The position numbers were made by a program, and so were the translations under genes. This document shows, one piece after another, positions 42,384-50,309 of a DNA stretch of 64,000 nucleotides (positions are counted from its first letter, which is position 1; each line of letters begins with the position of its first letter). The stretch is taken from NCBI GenBank assembly GCA_964371055.1, contig CAYJLF010000009.1, positions 1-64,000 on the forward strand. The letters run 5' to 3'. The notes beneath the pieces were generated by a model that saw only the letters and a list, made by a program, of their open reading frames with translations, had not been told where the DNA came from and ran no database searches. The stretch comes from CAYJLF01 sp964371055 (GTDB taxonomy: Bacteria > Eisenbacteria > RBG-16-71-46 > CAIMUX01).

Positions 42384-44276
42384 CTAGTTCAGAATCACCA
42401 TCCGCCCCTGCCGGGTTGCGCGCAGCGCGCCCGTCTGGGGATCAGTCACCTCGATCCGATAGAGATAGAGCCCGGCCGGACGGCCCGCGCCGTCGAATTC
42501 CACCTGGCCGTCACCCGCCGGACGAACCCCCAGGGAACGACGCTCCACCCGGCGACCCTGGACATCGAAAACCTCGAGCGACACGGCTCCACCCTCGGAG
42601 AGCGCGTACTCGATCGTGGTTCTCGCCCCCGGATTCGGGAAGTTGCGCAGCGTGACCGGCGCCAGCTCCGAAACCACCTCCGGCTCCACCGACGTCACGA
42701 ACGTCGGGTCGAGGTAGGCCCAGGCGGGGCAGCAGTTCCCCTCGTACTCCCGGTACCACCAGGTGCGCGTGCCGTAGCTGTCCGAGGTCGGGATGAACGA
42801 GTCTCCATCGAGATGATTGACCCCGATGAAGAGCACGCCGTCTCCGAGGCCGGTGGGATATCCGAGCGCGGTCAGGTCGATCGCCAGCTCCGCGTAGTAA
42901 CCGGCATCGGGCTCGATGCCGAGCGTGTCGACGACGGTCCCCGGCTTGAGCGTGATCGCGATCTCTGCTGTGCCGGCGTTGACCATCGTCAAAAGATAGT
43001 CCTGAGGCACGGCGGCGCCGGTCGGTCCGACCTGGAAGGAGAGCCGCCGCCCCAACAGGGCCTGGTCCGGGTTCCGCTGCACGCGGTCGTTGATCGAGAC
43101 GAGGAAGCCGTCCCACCGGTCGAAACTCGGGTGGAACTGCACGACCTGATCACGGACGTCGAAGCCGAGGTAAAGCTTGTCTCCTCGGTAGAACATCTTG
43201 ACCGTCGCGTCGGCCGGATCTAGTACCGCCGCCTGCCCGCCGTTGACATCCGGCTGGTACTGGCCGGCGCGGTAGCGGCCGACATAGGGATAGCTCTGGC
43301 GGAGCTCGTCATCGCCGTAACGGAGGTCGAAGCGCGGCCACGCATTTCCCCAGGCCGTCTCGTTGAGCACTCCGTCGATCACCGGCGCCGGATGCGCCGC
43401 CGCGTTCAACACGTGCACCTCGGGCCCGATCGCCGGCAGCACCGGCGTGAAGATCGTGACGTCGGGGCGGGCGTGGATCCGCACCTCGCTGTACCAGGCG
43501 GCGTTCCCCCACGGACTCTGCCACCAGGTGCGATATGAAGTGAAGGTCGAGGGAACGAAGGGCCAGAACCAGTCGCAGTCATAGATCGAAACGTTCCACT
43601 CGACGATGTCCCCCTCGAAGCGGGTCACGTCGTAGCCCATCACGGTCAGATCGAAACGCATCTCCACGGTGTAGCCGGTGTCGAGCGTCGCATCCGAGTT
43701 CGAGAGTCCGTGCACGACGGTGACGGCATCCCAGGCATCGATCGCCTCCGGCGTGCGCGGCGTGCCGGGCGGCCAGCTTCCCCACCGCCCGATGAAGGCG
43801 GGTGACTGTCCCGGCGGCTGCGGATCGTCCGACTCGGCGTACCACCAGGCGTAGAAGTACTCGGCGGGTGGCTTGGGAGCGTTGAAGTCGGCGTGGTCCT
43901 TGAGAGACATGAGCAGGCCGTCGAAGCGGTTGAAGTCCTTCGATCCGCCGACCGACCGGTCTTTCACCTTGGCGCCGAGGTAGAGCTGGTTGCCCGACAC
44001 CAGGAACTTCAGCACCGCGACCGTCGTATCGTTCGGGAGCTGGCCGCTCTCGATTTTCCATCCACTTCCCGGGATGCCGTTGTCGATCCCGAAACGGACG
44101 GTGACCGACTCGGCCTTGGTCCAACCCAGCTCGTTCAGGTTGCCGTCCAGCGTAATGGGCGAACCGGTCGAGACGCGCGCCCAGATCGCATCCAGCCGGG
44201 ACGCTTGGGCCAATCCCGGCATCGCTCCTGCCACCATCAGAACCAGGAGCAGCATCGGCATGAGGCGTATCTTCAT
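42384..44276 (-). CDS. Secreted protein with two CBM9-like (DOMON) domains and FlgD-like tail
   Basis: The 630-residue protein starts at ATG 44276 behind GGAGGAGGAC. After the signal peptide (about 1-24) come two carbohydrate-binding-family-9-like domains: ITLDGNLNELGWTKAESV with VSGNQLYLGAKVKD (about 40-270), and PVIDGVLNETAWGNAW with FYRGDKLYLGFDVRD (about 305-520). The FlgD-like tail (RNFPNPGARTTIEYAL, VFDVQGRRVERR, AGLYLYRIEV) occupies the last 85 residues. It probably binds sugar at the cell surface ahead of the TonB receptor. 55 nt separate it from lacI, with no obvious promoter, so it likely reads through from lacI. Confidence 0.8.
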   Translation of the reverse strand: MKIRLMPMLLLVLMVAGAMPGLAQASRLDAIWARVSTGSPITLDGNLNELGWTKAESVTVRFGIDNGIPGSGWKIESGQLPNDTTVAVLKFLVSGNQLYLGAKVKDRSVGGSKDFNRFDGLLMSLKDHADFNAPKPPAEYFYAWWYAESDDPQPPGQSPAFIGRWGSWPPGTPRTPEAIDAWDAVTVVHGLSNSDATLDTGYTVEMRFDLTVMGYDVTRFEGDIVEWNVSIYDCDWFWPFVPSTFTSYRTWWQSPWGNAAWYSEVRIHARPDVTIFTPVLPAIGPEVHVLNAAAHPAPVIDGVLNETAWGNAWPRFDLRYGDDELRQSYPYVGRYRAGQYQPDVNGGQAAVLDPADATVKMFYRGDKLYLGFDVRDQVVQFHPSFDRWDGFLVSINDRVQRNPDQALLGRRLSFQVGPTGAAVPQDYLLTMVNAGTAEIAITLKPGTVVDTLGIEPDAGYYAELAIDLTALGYPTGLGDGVLFIGVNHLDGDSFIPTSDSYGTRTWWYREYEGNCCPAWAYLDPTFVTSVEPEVVSELAPVTLRNFPNPGARTTIEYALSEGGAVSLEVFDVQGRRVERRSLGVRPAGDGQVEFDGAGRPAGLYLYRIEVTDPQTGALRATRQGRMVILN

Positions 44277-44331
44277 CGTCCTGTCCTCCTCCGGAGCGAA
44301 TCGTTCCTCGTTGATTCCTGCGCGAAACCGA

Positions 44332-45462
44332 TCAGGCCTCCTGTCCCGGCATCGAACCGGGCGCTCTTCCCTCGTCGACGGAAGCCGCGACCTTGCGGCG
44401 TGCTCCCGGTATGTTCCCGCGGGCCGGCGACACCAGACGTGTCTGCCCCGACCGCTCGGCCCGGGGCCTCCATCCGCACGAGCCGCGCACGACCAGCTTC
44501 GTCGGCAGCACCTCGTGCACCTTGGCTCGATCACGCACCCCCTGGACTCCCAGCAGCCACTGCAGCACGGCGCGGCGCCCGAGGTCGTGCGCATCGACAT
44601 GAACGGTCGTCAAAGGCGGGCTGAGGTAGCGCGAAACGGCGATATCGTCGAATCCCGCCACGGCCAGATCCTGCGGCACGCGAACACCGCGATCGTTCAG
44701 GGCACCCAAGAGACCGATCGCCATGTAGTCGTTCAGGGCGAAGACCGCGGTGGGGCGGGGCGACAGCGCGAGCAGAGCCTCCGCCGCCTGGTAACCCGAC
44801 GCCTCCGTGAAATCCCCGCGGATTTCCGGGGGAGGACCGCCGTTCAGTCCCGCCTCGTGCAGCGCGGACCTGTATCCCTTCCGGCGATCCTCAGCGTCGT
44901 TGTTTCCGGTCGGTCCGAGGAGCGCGGCGATGCGGGTATGCCCGAGCCCGATCAGGTGTCGTACGAGCGTGTGGGCTCCCTCGAAGTTCGCGATCGAAAT
45001 GGTGTCGCACAGGTCCCGGCTCGAGGGGGCATTCAGCAGCACGATCGGGTAGCTCCGCATCAGGTCCGCGATCGCCTGCGATGAGGCGTCATCCGGCGCC
45101 ATGATGATCAGGCCGTCGACGCGCCCGCGCAGCGACCGCCCGACGGAGACCAGCGTCTCGGCATCGGCGTGCGAGCCCGACACCAGCACCTGGTAGCGCG
45201 CCTCCCGCGCCGCCTCGTCGATCCCCCGGATGACCTCGGAGTAGAACTCGCCGTACAGGTCCGGCAGGAGCACGCCCAGGGTGTGAGTCCGGCTGGTCGT
45301 CAGGCTGCGGGCGGCGCCGTTCGGCCAGTAATCGAGGCGCGCGGCGGCCGCCAGCACCCGGCGGCCGGTATCCTCGCTCACCGCCGAACTCCCGGTGTAG
45401 ACCCGGGACACCGTCGCGATACTGACCCCGGCGGCGCGCGCCACATCACGAATAGTCGCCAA
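44332..45462 (-). CDS. LacI-family transcriptional regulator
   Basis: The 376-residue protein has the LacI helix-turn-helix and hinge (ATIRDVARAAGVSIATVSRVYTG, then RRVLAAAARLDYWPNGAARSL, residues 2-60) and a periplasmic-binding-like sensor (LGVLLPDLYGEFYSEVIRGI, GLIIMAPDD, DRRKGYRSAL, AVFALNDYMAIGLL, VAGFDDIAVSRYLSPPLTTV). A 35-residue basic, disordered tail extends past the usual end. The start codon is TTG, with AGGAG 6 nt upstream. It is placed between the two halves of the carbohydrate locus and preceded by a near-consensus promoter whose start site is covered by a LacI-type operator, so autoregulation and control of both operons are likely. The ligand is probably a locus sugar. Confidence 0.9.
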   Translation of the reverse strand: MATIRDVARAAGVSIATVSRVYTGSSAVSEDTGRRVLAAAARLDYWPNGAARSLTTSRTHTLGVLLPDLYGEFYSEVIRGIDEAAREARYQVLVSGSHADAETLVSVGRSLRGRVDGLIIMAPDDASSQAIADLMRSYPIVLLNAPSSRDLCDTISIANFEGAHTLVRHLIGLGHTRIAALLGPTGNNDAEDRRKGYRSALHEAGLNGGPPPEIRGDFTEASGYQAAEALLALSPRPTAVFALNDYMAIGLLGALNDRGVRVPQDLAVAGFDDIAVSRYLSPPLTTVHVDAHDLGRRAVLQWLLGVQGVRDRAKVHEVLPTKLVVRGSCGWRPRAERSGQTRLVSPARGNIPGARRKVAASVDEGRAPGSMPGQEA

Positions 45463-45483
45463 CGCCTACTCCTAAAATGAGTT

Positions 45484-45499
45484 AGGGCGAATTCGCCCT
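45484..45499. promoter_or_regulatory. 16-bp perfect palindrome in the lacI leader
   Basis: AGGGCGAATTCGCCCT is a perfect palindrome 22 nt upstream of the lacI TTG and about 46 nt downstream of its predicted transcription start. LacI-family operators usually centre on CG, whereas this one centres on AATT. It may be a second operator, a site for another dimeric regulator, or a leader hairpin. Confidence 0.4.
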
Positions 45500-45538
45500 C
45501 TCTCTTTCGTCGACCCGGACCAGAGCAATCGGGGGCGT

Positions 45539-45552
45539 AGAAAACGGTTACA
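45539..45552. promoter_or_regulatory. LacI/GalR-family operator
   Basis: AGAAAACGGTTACA matches the CcpA/GalR-type operator consensus TGWNANCGNTNWCA at every defined position except the first. On the minus strand it directly follows the lacI -10 box and covers the predicted start site, a position that would block transcription. It is also 118 nt upstream of the plus-strand GH144-like lipoprotein gene, so one site could serve both directions. Confidence 0.6.
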
Positions 45553-45580
45553 TTATCCCCAATCGGGAAGGTATTGTCAA
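45552..45580 (-). promoter_or_regulatory. Near-consensus promoter of lacI and the minus-strand operon
   Basis: On the minus strand TTGACA (45580-45575, perfect) and GATAAT (45557-45552, five of six) are separated by exactly 17 nt. Transcription would begin near 45545 inside the operator. This is the best sigma-70 promoter seen in the window. Confidence 0.7.
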
Positions 45581-45669
45581 GCTGCCGTGAAGGACTGGGG
45601 AGATCCCGGAACTCCCCCGCTCCGGAGGATCGGACCCCTGACCGGCCGCCGGCCGGAGGAGGAACGTCG

Positions 45670-47226
45670 GTGGGATCGCGAGAGTGGCGGAATCGGGTGG
45701 AACGAGCGTCGTCTCCCGTCTCTTCGATACTGATCTGCGTCCTCTGGATCCTGATCCTCGGTGCGATCTCCTGCGCGGGCCCCGGCTCGCGCGGGATTCC
45801 GCCCCCCTCGGCTCACGATTCCGCCGGCGAACGCGCCGGAGTGAGTCGTTCCCCGGCGTCGGTCCTCGCTTCGGCCGCCCACCGCCCGTCGGAAGAGGAG
45901 TCGGCGTTCCTCGACACGCTGCAGCACCGTACCTACCTCTTCTTCCATGATCACACCGATTCCCTGACCGGTTTGTCGCCGGATCGATGGCCGACCCGCT
46001 CGTTCGCCAGTTCGGCCGCCACGGGGTTCGCGCTGACCGCGTTTCCGATCGGGGTCGAGCGCGGGTGGATCTCGCGCGACGCGGCTCGGGCGCGGGTCCT
46101 CTGCGCGCTGCGTTTTCACTGGACCGCGCCGCAGGGCCCCGAACCGAGCGGCCGCATCGGCTATCACGGCTTCTTCTACCACTTCCTCGAACCGGAGAGC
46201 GCCCATCGCTTCGGTGAAGTGGAGTTGTCGACGGTCGATACCGCGCTCCTGCTCGGCGGGGCGCTCTTCTGCCAGTCGTACTTCGACCGCGACCATCCGG
46301 ACGAGATCGCGATCCGCGCTCTGGCCGACTCCCTCTACGCTCGCGCCGACTGGCGCTGGGCCCAGGTCCGCCCCCCCACGATCGGACATGGCTGGGACCC
46401 CGAAGGGGGGCATCTGCCCTACGACTGGCGCGGCTACAACGAAGCGATGCTGGTCTATCTCCTGGCGCTGGGCTCACCCACGCACGCCGTGGCACCCGAA
46501 GCGTGGGAGGCGTGGACCTCCGGATACCGTTGGGGGAGCTTCGAGGATCAGGATCACCTCGGCTTCGCGCCGTTGTTCGGCCACCAGTACACTCATGTCT
46601 GGGTCGACTTCCGCGGAGTTCAGGACGCCGCCATGCGGAAACAGGGGATCGACTACTTCGAGAACTCGCGGCGCGCGACGCTCGCGCAGCAGCGCTATGC
46701 CGTCGCCAACCCGATGGGCTGGGAAGGATACGGACCGCTTTGCTGGGGACTCACGGCCTGCGACGGACCGGTGCACGGGGAGTTCGAGTTTCACGGCGTG
46801 CGCCGTCAGGTCCACACGTACTGGGCGCGCGGCGCTTCGTTCACCGAGGTGAATGACGACGGTACGATCGCCCCCACCGCGGCGGCGGCCTCGCTTCCCT
46901 TCGCGCCGGAAATCGTCCTGCCGACTCTCCTGCACCTGCGCCGGACGCACGGCGACCGGCTCTTCTCCACCTACGGATTCCTCGATGCGTTCAATCCCTC
47001 CTTCCGCTTCGACCTCCCGGTGCAGCACGGCCGGGTCCACCCCGAACATGGCTGGTACGACACCGACTACCTCGGGATCGATCAGGGTCCGATCCTCGCC
47101 ATGGTGGAGAACTACCGCACCGGTCTGGTCTGGAAGACGATGAGGAAGAATCCGCACCTGGTGAGGTCGTTGCGCGCCGCCGGGTTCAGCGGGGGTTGGC
47201 TCGATTCGACCGGAGTGGAGCGGTGA
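45670..47226 (+). CDS. Glucoamylase-fold lipoprotein (PF10091, GH144-like)
   Basis: The 518-residue protein starts at GTG 45670, 6-7 nt after GGAGGAGG. Its lipoprotein signal ends ILGAISC (Cys35). The catalytic region shares the same blocks as the hydrolase at 33508: LDTLQHRTYLFFHDH, IGYHGFFYHFLEPE, WRGYNEAMLVYLLALGS, FGHQYTHVWVDFR, YFENSRRATLAQQ, NDDGTIAPTAAAAS and YLGIDQGPILAMVENY. It lacks the FlgD-like tail, so this paralogue is membrane-anchored while the other is exported. Probable endo-beta-1,2-glucanase. Its stop overlaps the next start (GTGA), heading the transport operon. Confidence 0.85.
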   Translation: MGSREWRNRVERASSPVSSILICVLWILILGAISCAGPGSRGIPPPSAHDSAGERAGVSRSPASVLASAAHRPSEEESAFLDTLQHRTYLFFHDHTDSLTGLSPDRWPTRSFASSAATGFALTAFPIGVERGWISRDAARARVLCALRFHWTAPQGPEPSGRIGYHGFFYHFLEPESAHRFGEVELSTVDTALLLGGALFCQSYFDRDHPDEIAIRALADSLYARADWRWAQVRPPTIGHGWDPEGGHLPYDWRGYNEAMLVYLLALGSPTHAVAPEAWEAWTSGYRWGSFEDQDHLGFAPLFGHQYTHVWVDFRGVQDAAMRKQGIDYFENSRRATLAQQRYAVANPMGWEGYGPLCWGLTACDGPVHGEFEFHGVRRQVHTYWARGASFTEVNDDGTIAPTAAAASLPFAPEIVLPTLLHLRRTHGDRLFSTYGFLDAFNPSFRFDLPVQHGRVHPEHGWYDTDYLGIDQGPILAMVENYRTGLVWKTMRKNPHLVRSLRAAGFSGGWLDSTGVER

Positions 47227-48560
47227 GCTCCGTGCCGGGACCGGCGTGGCGGAGGCGTGGATTCGGCCTCATCCTGGCTTGGGTGGCGTTGCTCTCTTCT
47301 CCCCTCTTCGGTGGCTGCGGAGGTCGATCGGAGAGCCCGACGACGTTGCGCTTCTGGGCCATGGGACGCGAGGGGGAGGTCGTTCAGGAGCTCGTCCCCG
47401 CCTTCGAGCGCGAGCATCCGGGCGTCAAAGTCATGGTCCAACAGCTCCCCTGGTCCGCCGCCCACGAGAAACTGCTCACCTCCTTCGTCGGCCGCTCCAC
47501 CCCGGATCTCGCTCAGCTCGGCAACACCTGGATCTCCGAGTTCGCCGCCCTGGGAGCGCTCGAGCCGCTCGACGGCCGCATCGGGCCAGCGGCCGCGATC
47601 GACTCCGTCGCCTTCTTCCCCGGCATCTGGCGCACCAACCTGGTCGAAGGGGTCTGTTACGGCATCCCGTGGTACGTCGACACGAGGCTCCTCTTCTACC
47701 GGCGCGATCTGCTGGCCGCGGCCGGTTACGACTCGATGCCGGCAACCTGGGAGGGGTGGCTCGCGGCGATGCGGGAGATCAAGCGCCGGGGCGGGTCCGA
47801 TCGCTACGCGATCTTCCTCCCGGTCAACGAATGGGTCCCGCCCGTCGTGCTCGGACTCCAGGCCGGCTCGCCGCTGTTGGACCGCGACGCCACGGTCGGC
47901 GCCTTCCGGCAACCGGAGTTTCGGCGCGCCTTCACCTTCTACCTCGATCTCTTCCGCGAAGGACTCGCCCCGCCGATCGGGAACAACGAGATCGCAAACC
48001 TCTACCAGGAGTTCGCGCGCGGCTATTTCGCCATGTACATCACCGGTCCCTGGAACCTCGGAGAGTTCCGCCGCCGTCTCCCGGCCGAACTGCAGGATGC
48101 CTGGGCCACGGCGCCGCTGCCGGGACCCGAAGGAAGCGCGTCCGGCGTCTCCACCGCCGGAGGATCGAGTCTCGTCGTCTTCCGCGGCAGTGAACAGAAG
48201 GAAGCTGCCTGGCAGCTGATCGAGTTTCTCTCCCGTCCCGAAACGCAGCTCCGTTTCTGGGAGCTGACGGGGGATCTTCCCGCCCGGGTCGAAGCCTGGG
48301 GCGACAGCGCCCTCTCCGTCGACCCACACACCAGAGCCTTCGGCCGGCAGTTGCGTCACGTGGCCCCGACGCCGACCGTGCCGGAATGGGAGCTGATCGC
48401 CACGCGCGTGCAGGAGCGGGCGGAGCAGGCGATCCGCGGCGCGGTGGAGCCGGAGTCGGCCCTGGCCCTGCTCGACCGGGATGCCTGGACGATCCTGGAG
48501 AAGAGGCGTTGGTTGATGGAACGCCGGTCCGATGCGACGTCCCGCGGTCCCAGGCCATGA
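47223..48560 (+). CDS. Sugar ABC transporter substrate-binding lipoprotein
   Basis: The 445-residue protein starts at a GTG within a GTGA overlap. A lipoprotein signal ends SPLFGGC (Cys31). The family-1 solute-binding fold is evident: LRFWAMGREGEVVQELVPAFEREHPGVK is split over the first strands, followed by DLAQLGNTWISEFAALGALEPLD, GIPWYVDTRLLFYRRDLLAAAG, PATWEGWLAAMREIK, and YFAMYITGPWNLGEF near residue 270. It captures oligosaccharides in the periplasm for the two permeases encoded next. Specificity cannot be read from sequence; context suggests sophoro-oligosaccharides. Confidence 0.9.
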   Translation: MSSVPGPAWRRRGFGLILAWVALLSSPLFGGCGGRSESPTTLRFWAMGREGEVVQELVPAFEREHPGVKVMVQQLPWSAAHEKLLTSFVGRSTPDLAQLGNTWISEFAALGALEPLDGRIGPAAAIDSVAFFPGIWRTNLVEGVCYGIPWYVDTRLLFYRRDLLAAAGYDSMPATWEGWLAAMREIKRRGGSDRYAIFLPVNEWVPPVVLGLQAGSPLLDRDATVGAFRQPEFRRAFTFYLDLFREGLAPPIGNNEIANLYQEFARGYFAMYITGPWNLGEFRRRLPAELQDAWATAPLPGPEGSASGVSTAGGSSLVVFRGSEQKEAAWQLIEFLSRPETQLRFWELTGDLPARVEAWGDSALSVDPHTRAFGRQLRHVAPTPTVPEWELIATRVQERAEQAIRGAVEPESALALLDRDAWTILEKRRWLMERRSDATSRGPRP

Positions 48561-48576
48561 CGGGGGAATCTGACGG

Positions 48577-49491
48577 ATGATGGCCGAGACGACGCCCGCC
48601 CGCACTCACCCCCTCCATCGCGCCCAGTCGCTGGCGGCCTGGACCTTCGTCGCGCCGGCCCTCGTGCTCTTCGCCGTCTTCTTCTGCGTGCCGGTGCTGG
48701 CCGGACTTCTGCTCAGCCTGACCGACTTCGATCTCTACGCGATCGGATCCCCCGGCACCGCCCGCTTCGTCGGCCTGCGCAACTACGGACGGATCCTGGC
48801 CGAACCCGACTTCTGGCTGGCGCTGAAGAACACCGTCTACTTCGTCGTGGTCGGCGGTCCGCTCTCGGTCCTGACCTCCCTCGGCGCCGCCCTCCTCCTG
48901 AACAGCCGCCTGGTGCGGGCGCGGAGTTTCTTCCGGACCGTCTACTTTGCTCCTGTGGTCACCACCCTCGTGGCGGTCGCGATCGTCTGGCGTTACCTCT
49001 ACCACCCGCGCTACGGACTCCTGAACCATGTCCTGGGATGGTTCGGCGCCGGTCCGATCGATTGGCTGGGTGATCCGCAGTGGGCGATGCCGGCCATCAT
49101 CCTGCTCGCCGTCTGGAAGAACTTCGGTTACAACATGCTGATCTTCACCGCGGGGCTCCAGAGCATTCCCGCCGACCTCTACGACGCGGCCGCCATCGAC
49201 GGCGCCGGTCCCGGGAAGCGTTTCCGGCACGTGACCTTGCCCGGTCTCGCGCCGACTTTCCTCTTCGTCGGCGTGACTACCATGATCGGCTACTTCCAGC
49301 TCTTCGCGGAACCGTATGTCATGACGCAGGGGGGACCGCTGAAGGCGACGACCAGCGTCGTCCTCCTGATGTACCAGGAGGGGTTCCGCTGGTGGCGCAT
49401 GGGGCTCGCCTCGGCGATCGCCTTCATCCTCCTCCTCATCACGTTGATCGCCACGTTGGTGCAGATGCGCCTGCAGCGGAGGTCATCATGA
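48577..49491 (+). CDS. Sugar ABC transporter permease (MalF/UgpA type)
   Basis: The 304-residue inner-membrane protein has six predicted segments and the cytoplasmic EAA loop IPADLYDAAAIDGAGPGKRFRHVTLP near residue 195, which contacts the ATPase. The N-terminal opening LAAWTFVAPALVLFAVFFCVPVL and FVGLRNYGRILAEPDFW are typical of MalF/UgpA sugar permeases. Starts at ATG 48577, 16 nt after the binding-protein stop; its stop overlaps the next gene (ATGA). No ATPase is adjacent; the one at 31097 is the likely partner. Confidence 0.9.
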   Translation: MMAETTPARTHPLHRAQSLAAWTFVAPALVLFAVFFCVPVLAGLLLSLTDFDLYAIGSPGTARFVGLRNYGRILAEPDFWLALKNTVYFVVVGGPLSVLTSLGAALLLNSRLVRARSFFRTVYFAPVVTTLVAVAIVWRYLYHPRYGLLNHVLGWFGAGPIDWLGDPQWAMPAIILLAVWKNFGYNMLIFTAGLQSIPADLYDAAAIDGAGPGKRFRHVTLPGLAPTFLFVGVTTMIGYFQLFAEPYVMTQGGPLKATTSVVLLMYQEGFRWWRMGLASAIAFILLLITLIATLVQMRLQRRSS

Positions 49492-50309
49492 AGCCGGTCC
49501 TGCGCTCGACGCTCCTGCACGCCGGGCTGATCGTCGGCGCGATCGTCACGCTCACCCCCCTGGGGTGGATGGTGGGCGCGTCCCTCATGCCCGCGGGGGA
49601 GGCCAACGCCCTCCCCCCGCGCGTCATCCCCAGCCGGGTCACGTTCGAGCACTACGTCGCCCTCTTCACCCGGATGGATCTGGCCCGGCATTTCGTCGCG
49701 AGCGTCATCGTCACCGTCAGCGCGACCGTCCTCTCCGTCCTGATCAACGGAATGGCAGGCTACGCCTTCGCCAAGCTTCGCTTTGGCGGACGCGACCGGA
49801 TCTTCCGCGGCCTGGCGCTCGCGCTCGTCGTGCCGGCCCAGGTCGGGATGCTGCCGCTCTTCCTCCTCCTGCGGCAGCTCGGGTTCGTCAACACCTATGC
49901 GGGGGTCATCGTCCCCTACCTCGCCAGCGTGCTCGGGATCTTCATGATCCGCCAGTACGCGCTCAGCCTGCCGGACGACCTCCTCGACGCGGCTCGGGTC
50001 GACGGGGCGGGCGAGATGCGGGTCTTCCGTTCCGTGGTGGTTCCGGTCATCCGGCCGATCCTGGTCACGCTGGCCGCCTTCACCTTCCTGAGCGCCTGGA
50101 ACGACTTCCTCTGGCCCCTGATCATCCTGAGCGATACGCAGAACTACACTCTGCCGGTGGCCCTGGCCAACCTCGCTGGCGAGCATGTTCAGGACACGGA
50201 GTTGATGATGGCCGGATCGGTCCTGACGATCCTTCCCGCGATGATCGTCTTCCTCCTCTTCCAACGGGCCTATGTCCGCGGGATCATGGCCGGGAGTGTG
50301 AAAGGATGA
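49488..50309 (+). CDS. Sugar ABC transporter permease (MalG/UgpE type)
   Basis: The 273-residue inner-membrane protein has six predicted segments, TFEHYVALF after the first periplasmic loop and the EAA loop LPDDLLDAARVDGAGEMRVFRSVVVP near residue 160. NDFLWPLIILSD follows, typical of MalG/UgpE. It starts at an ATG overlapping the stop of its partner and ends overlapping the start of the large hydrolase gene, so the four genes are translationally chained. It completes the importer. Confidence 0.9.
   Translation: MKPVLRSTLLHAGLIVGAIVTLTPLGWMVGASLMPAGEANALPPRVIPSRVTFEHYVALFTRMDLARHFVASVIVTVSATVLSVLINGMAGYAFAKLRFGGRDRIFRGLALALVVPAQVGMLPLFLLLRQLGFVNTYAGVIVPYLASVLGIFMIRQYALSLPDDLLDAARVDGAGEMRVFRSVVVPVIRPILVTLAAFTFLSAWNDFLWPLIILSDTQNYTLPVALANLAGEHVQDTELMMAGSVLTILPAMIVFLLFQRAYVRGIMAGSVKG

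Noticed and set aside
49565..50305. Plus-strand frame extending the large glycosidase upstream
   Set aside because: It overlaps the MalG-type permease in another frame and translates to Arg/Pro-rich noise; the ATG at 50306 overlaps the permease stop and precedes a signal peptide.
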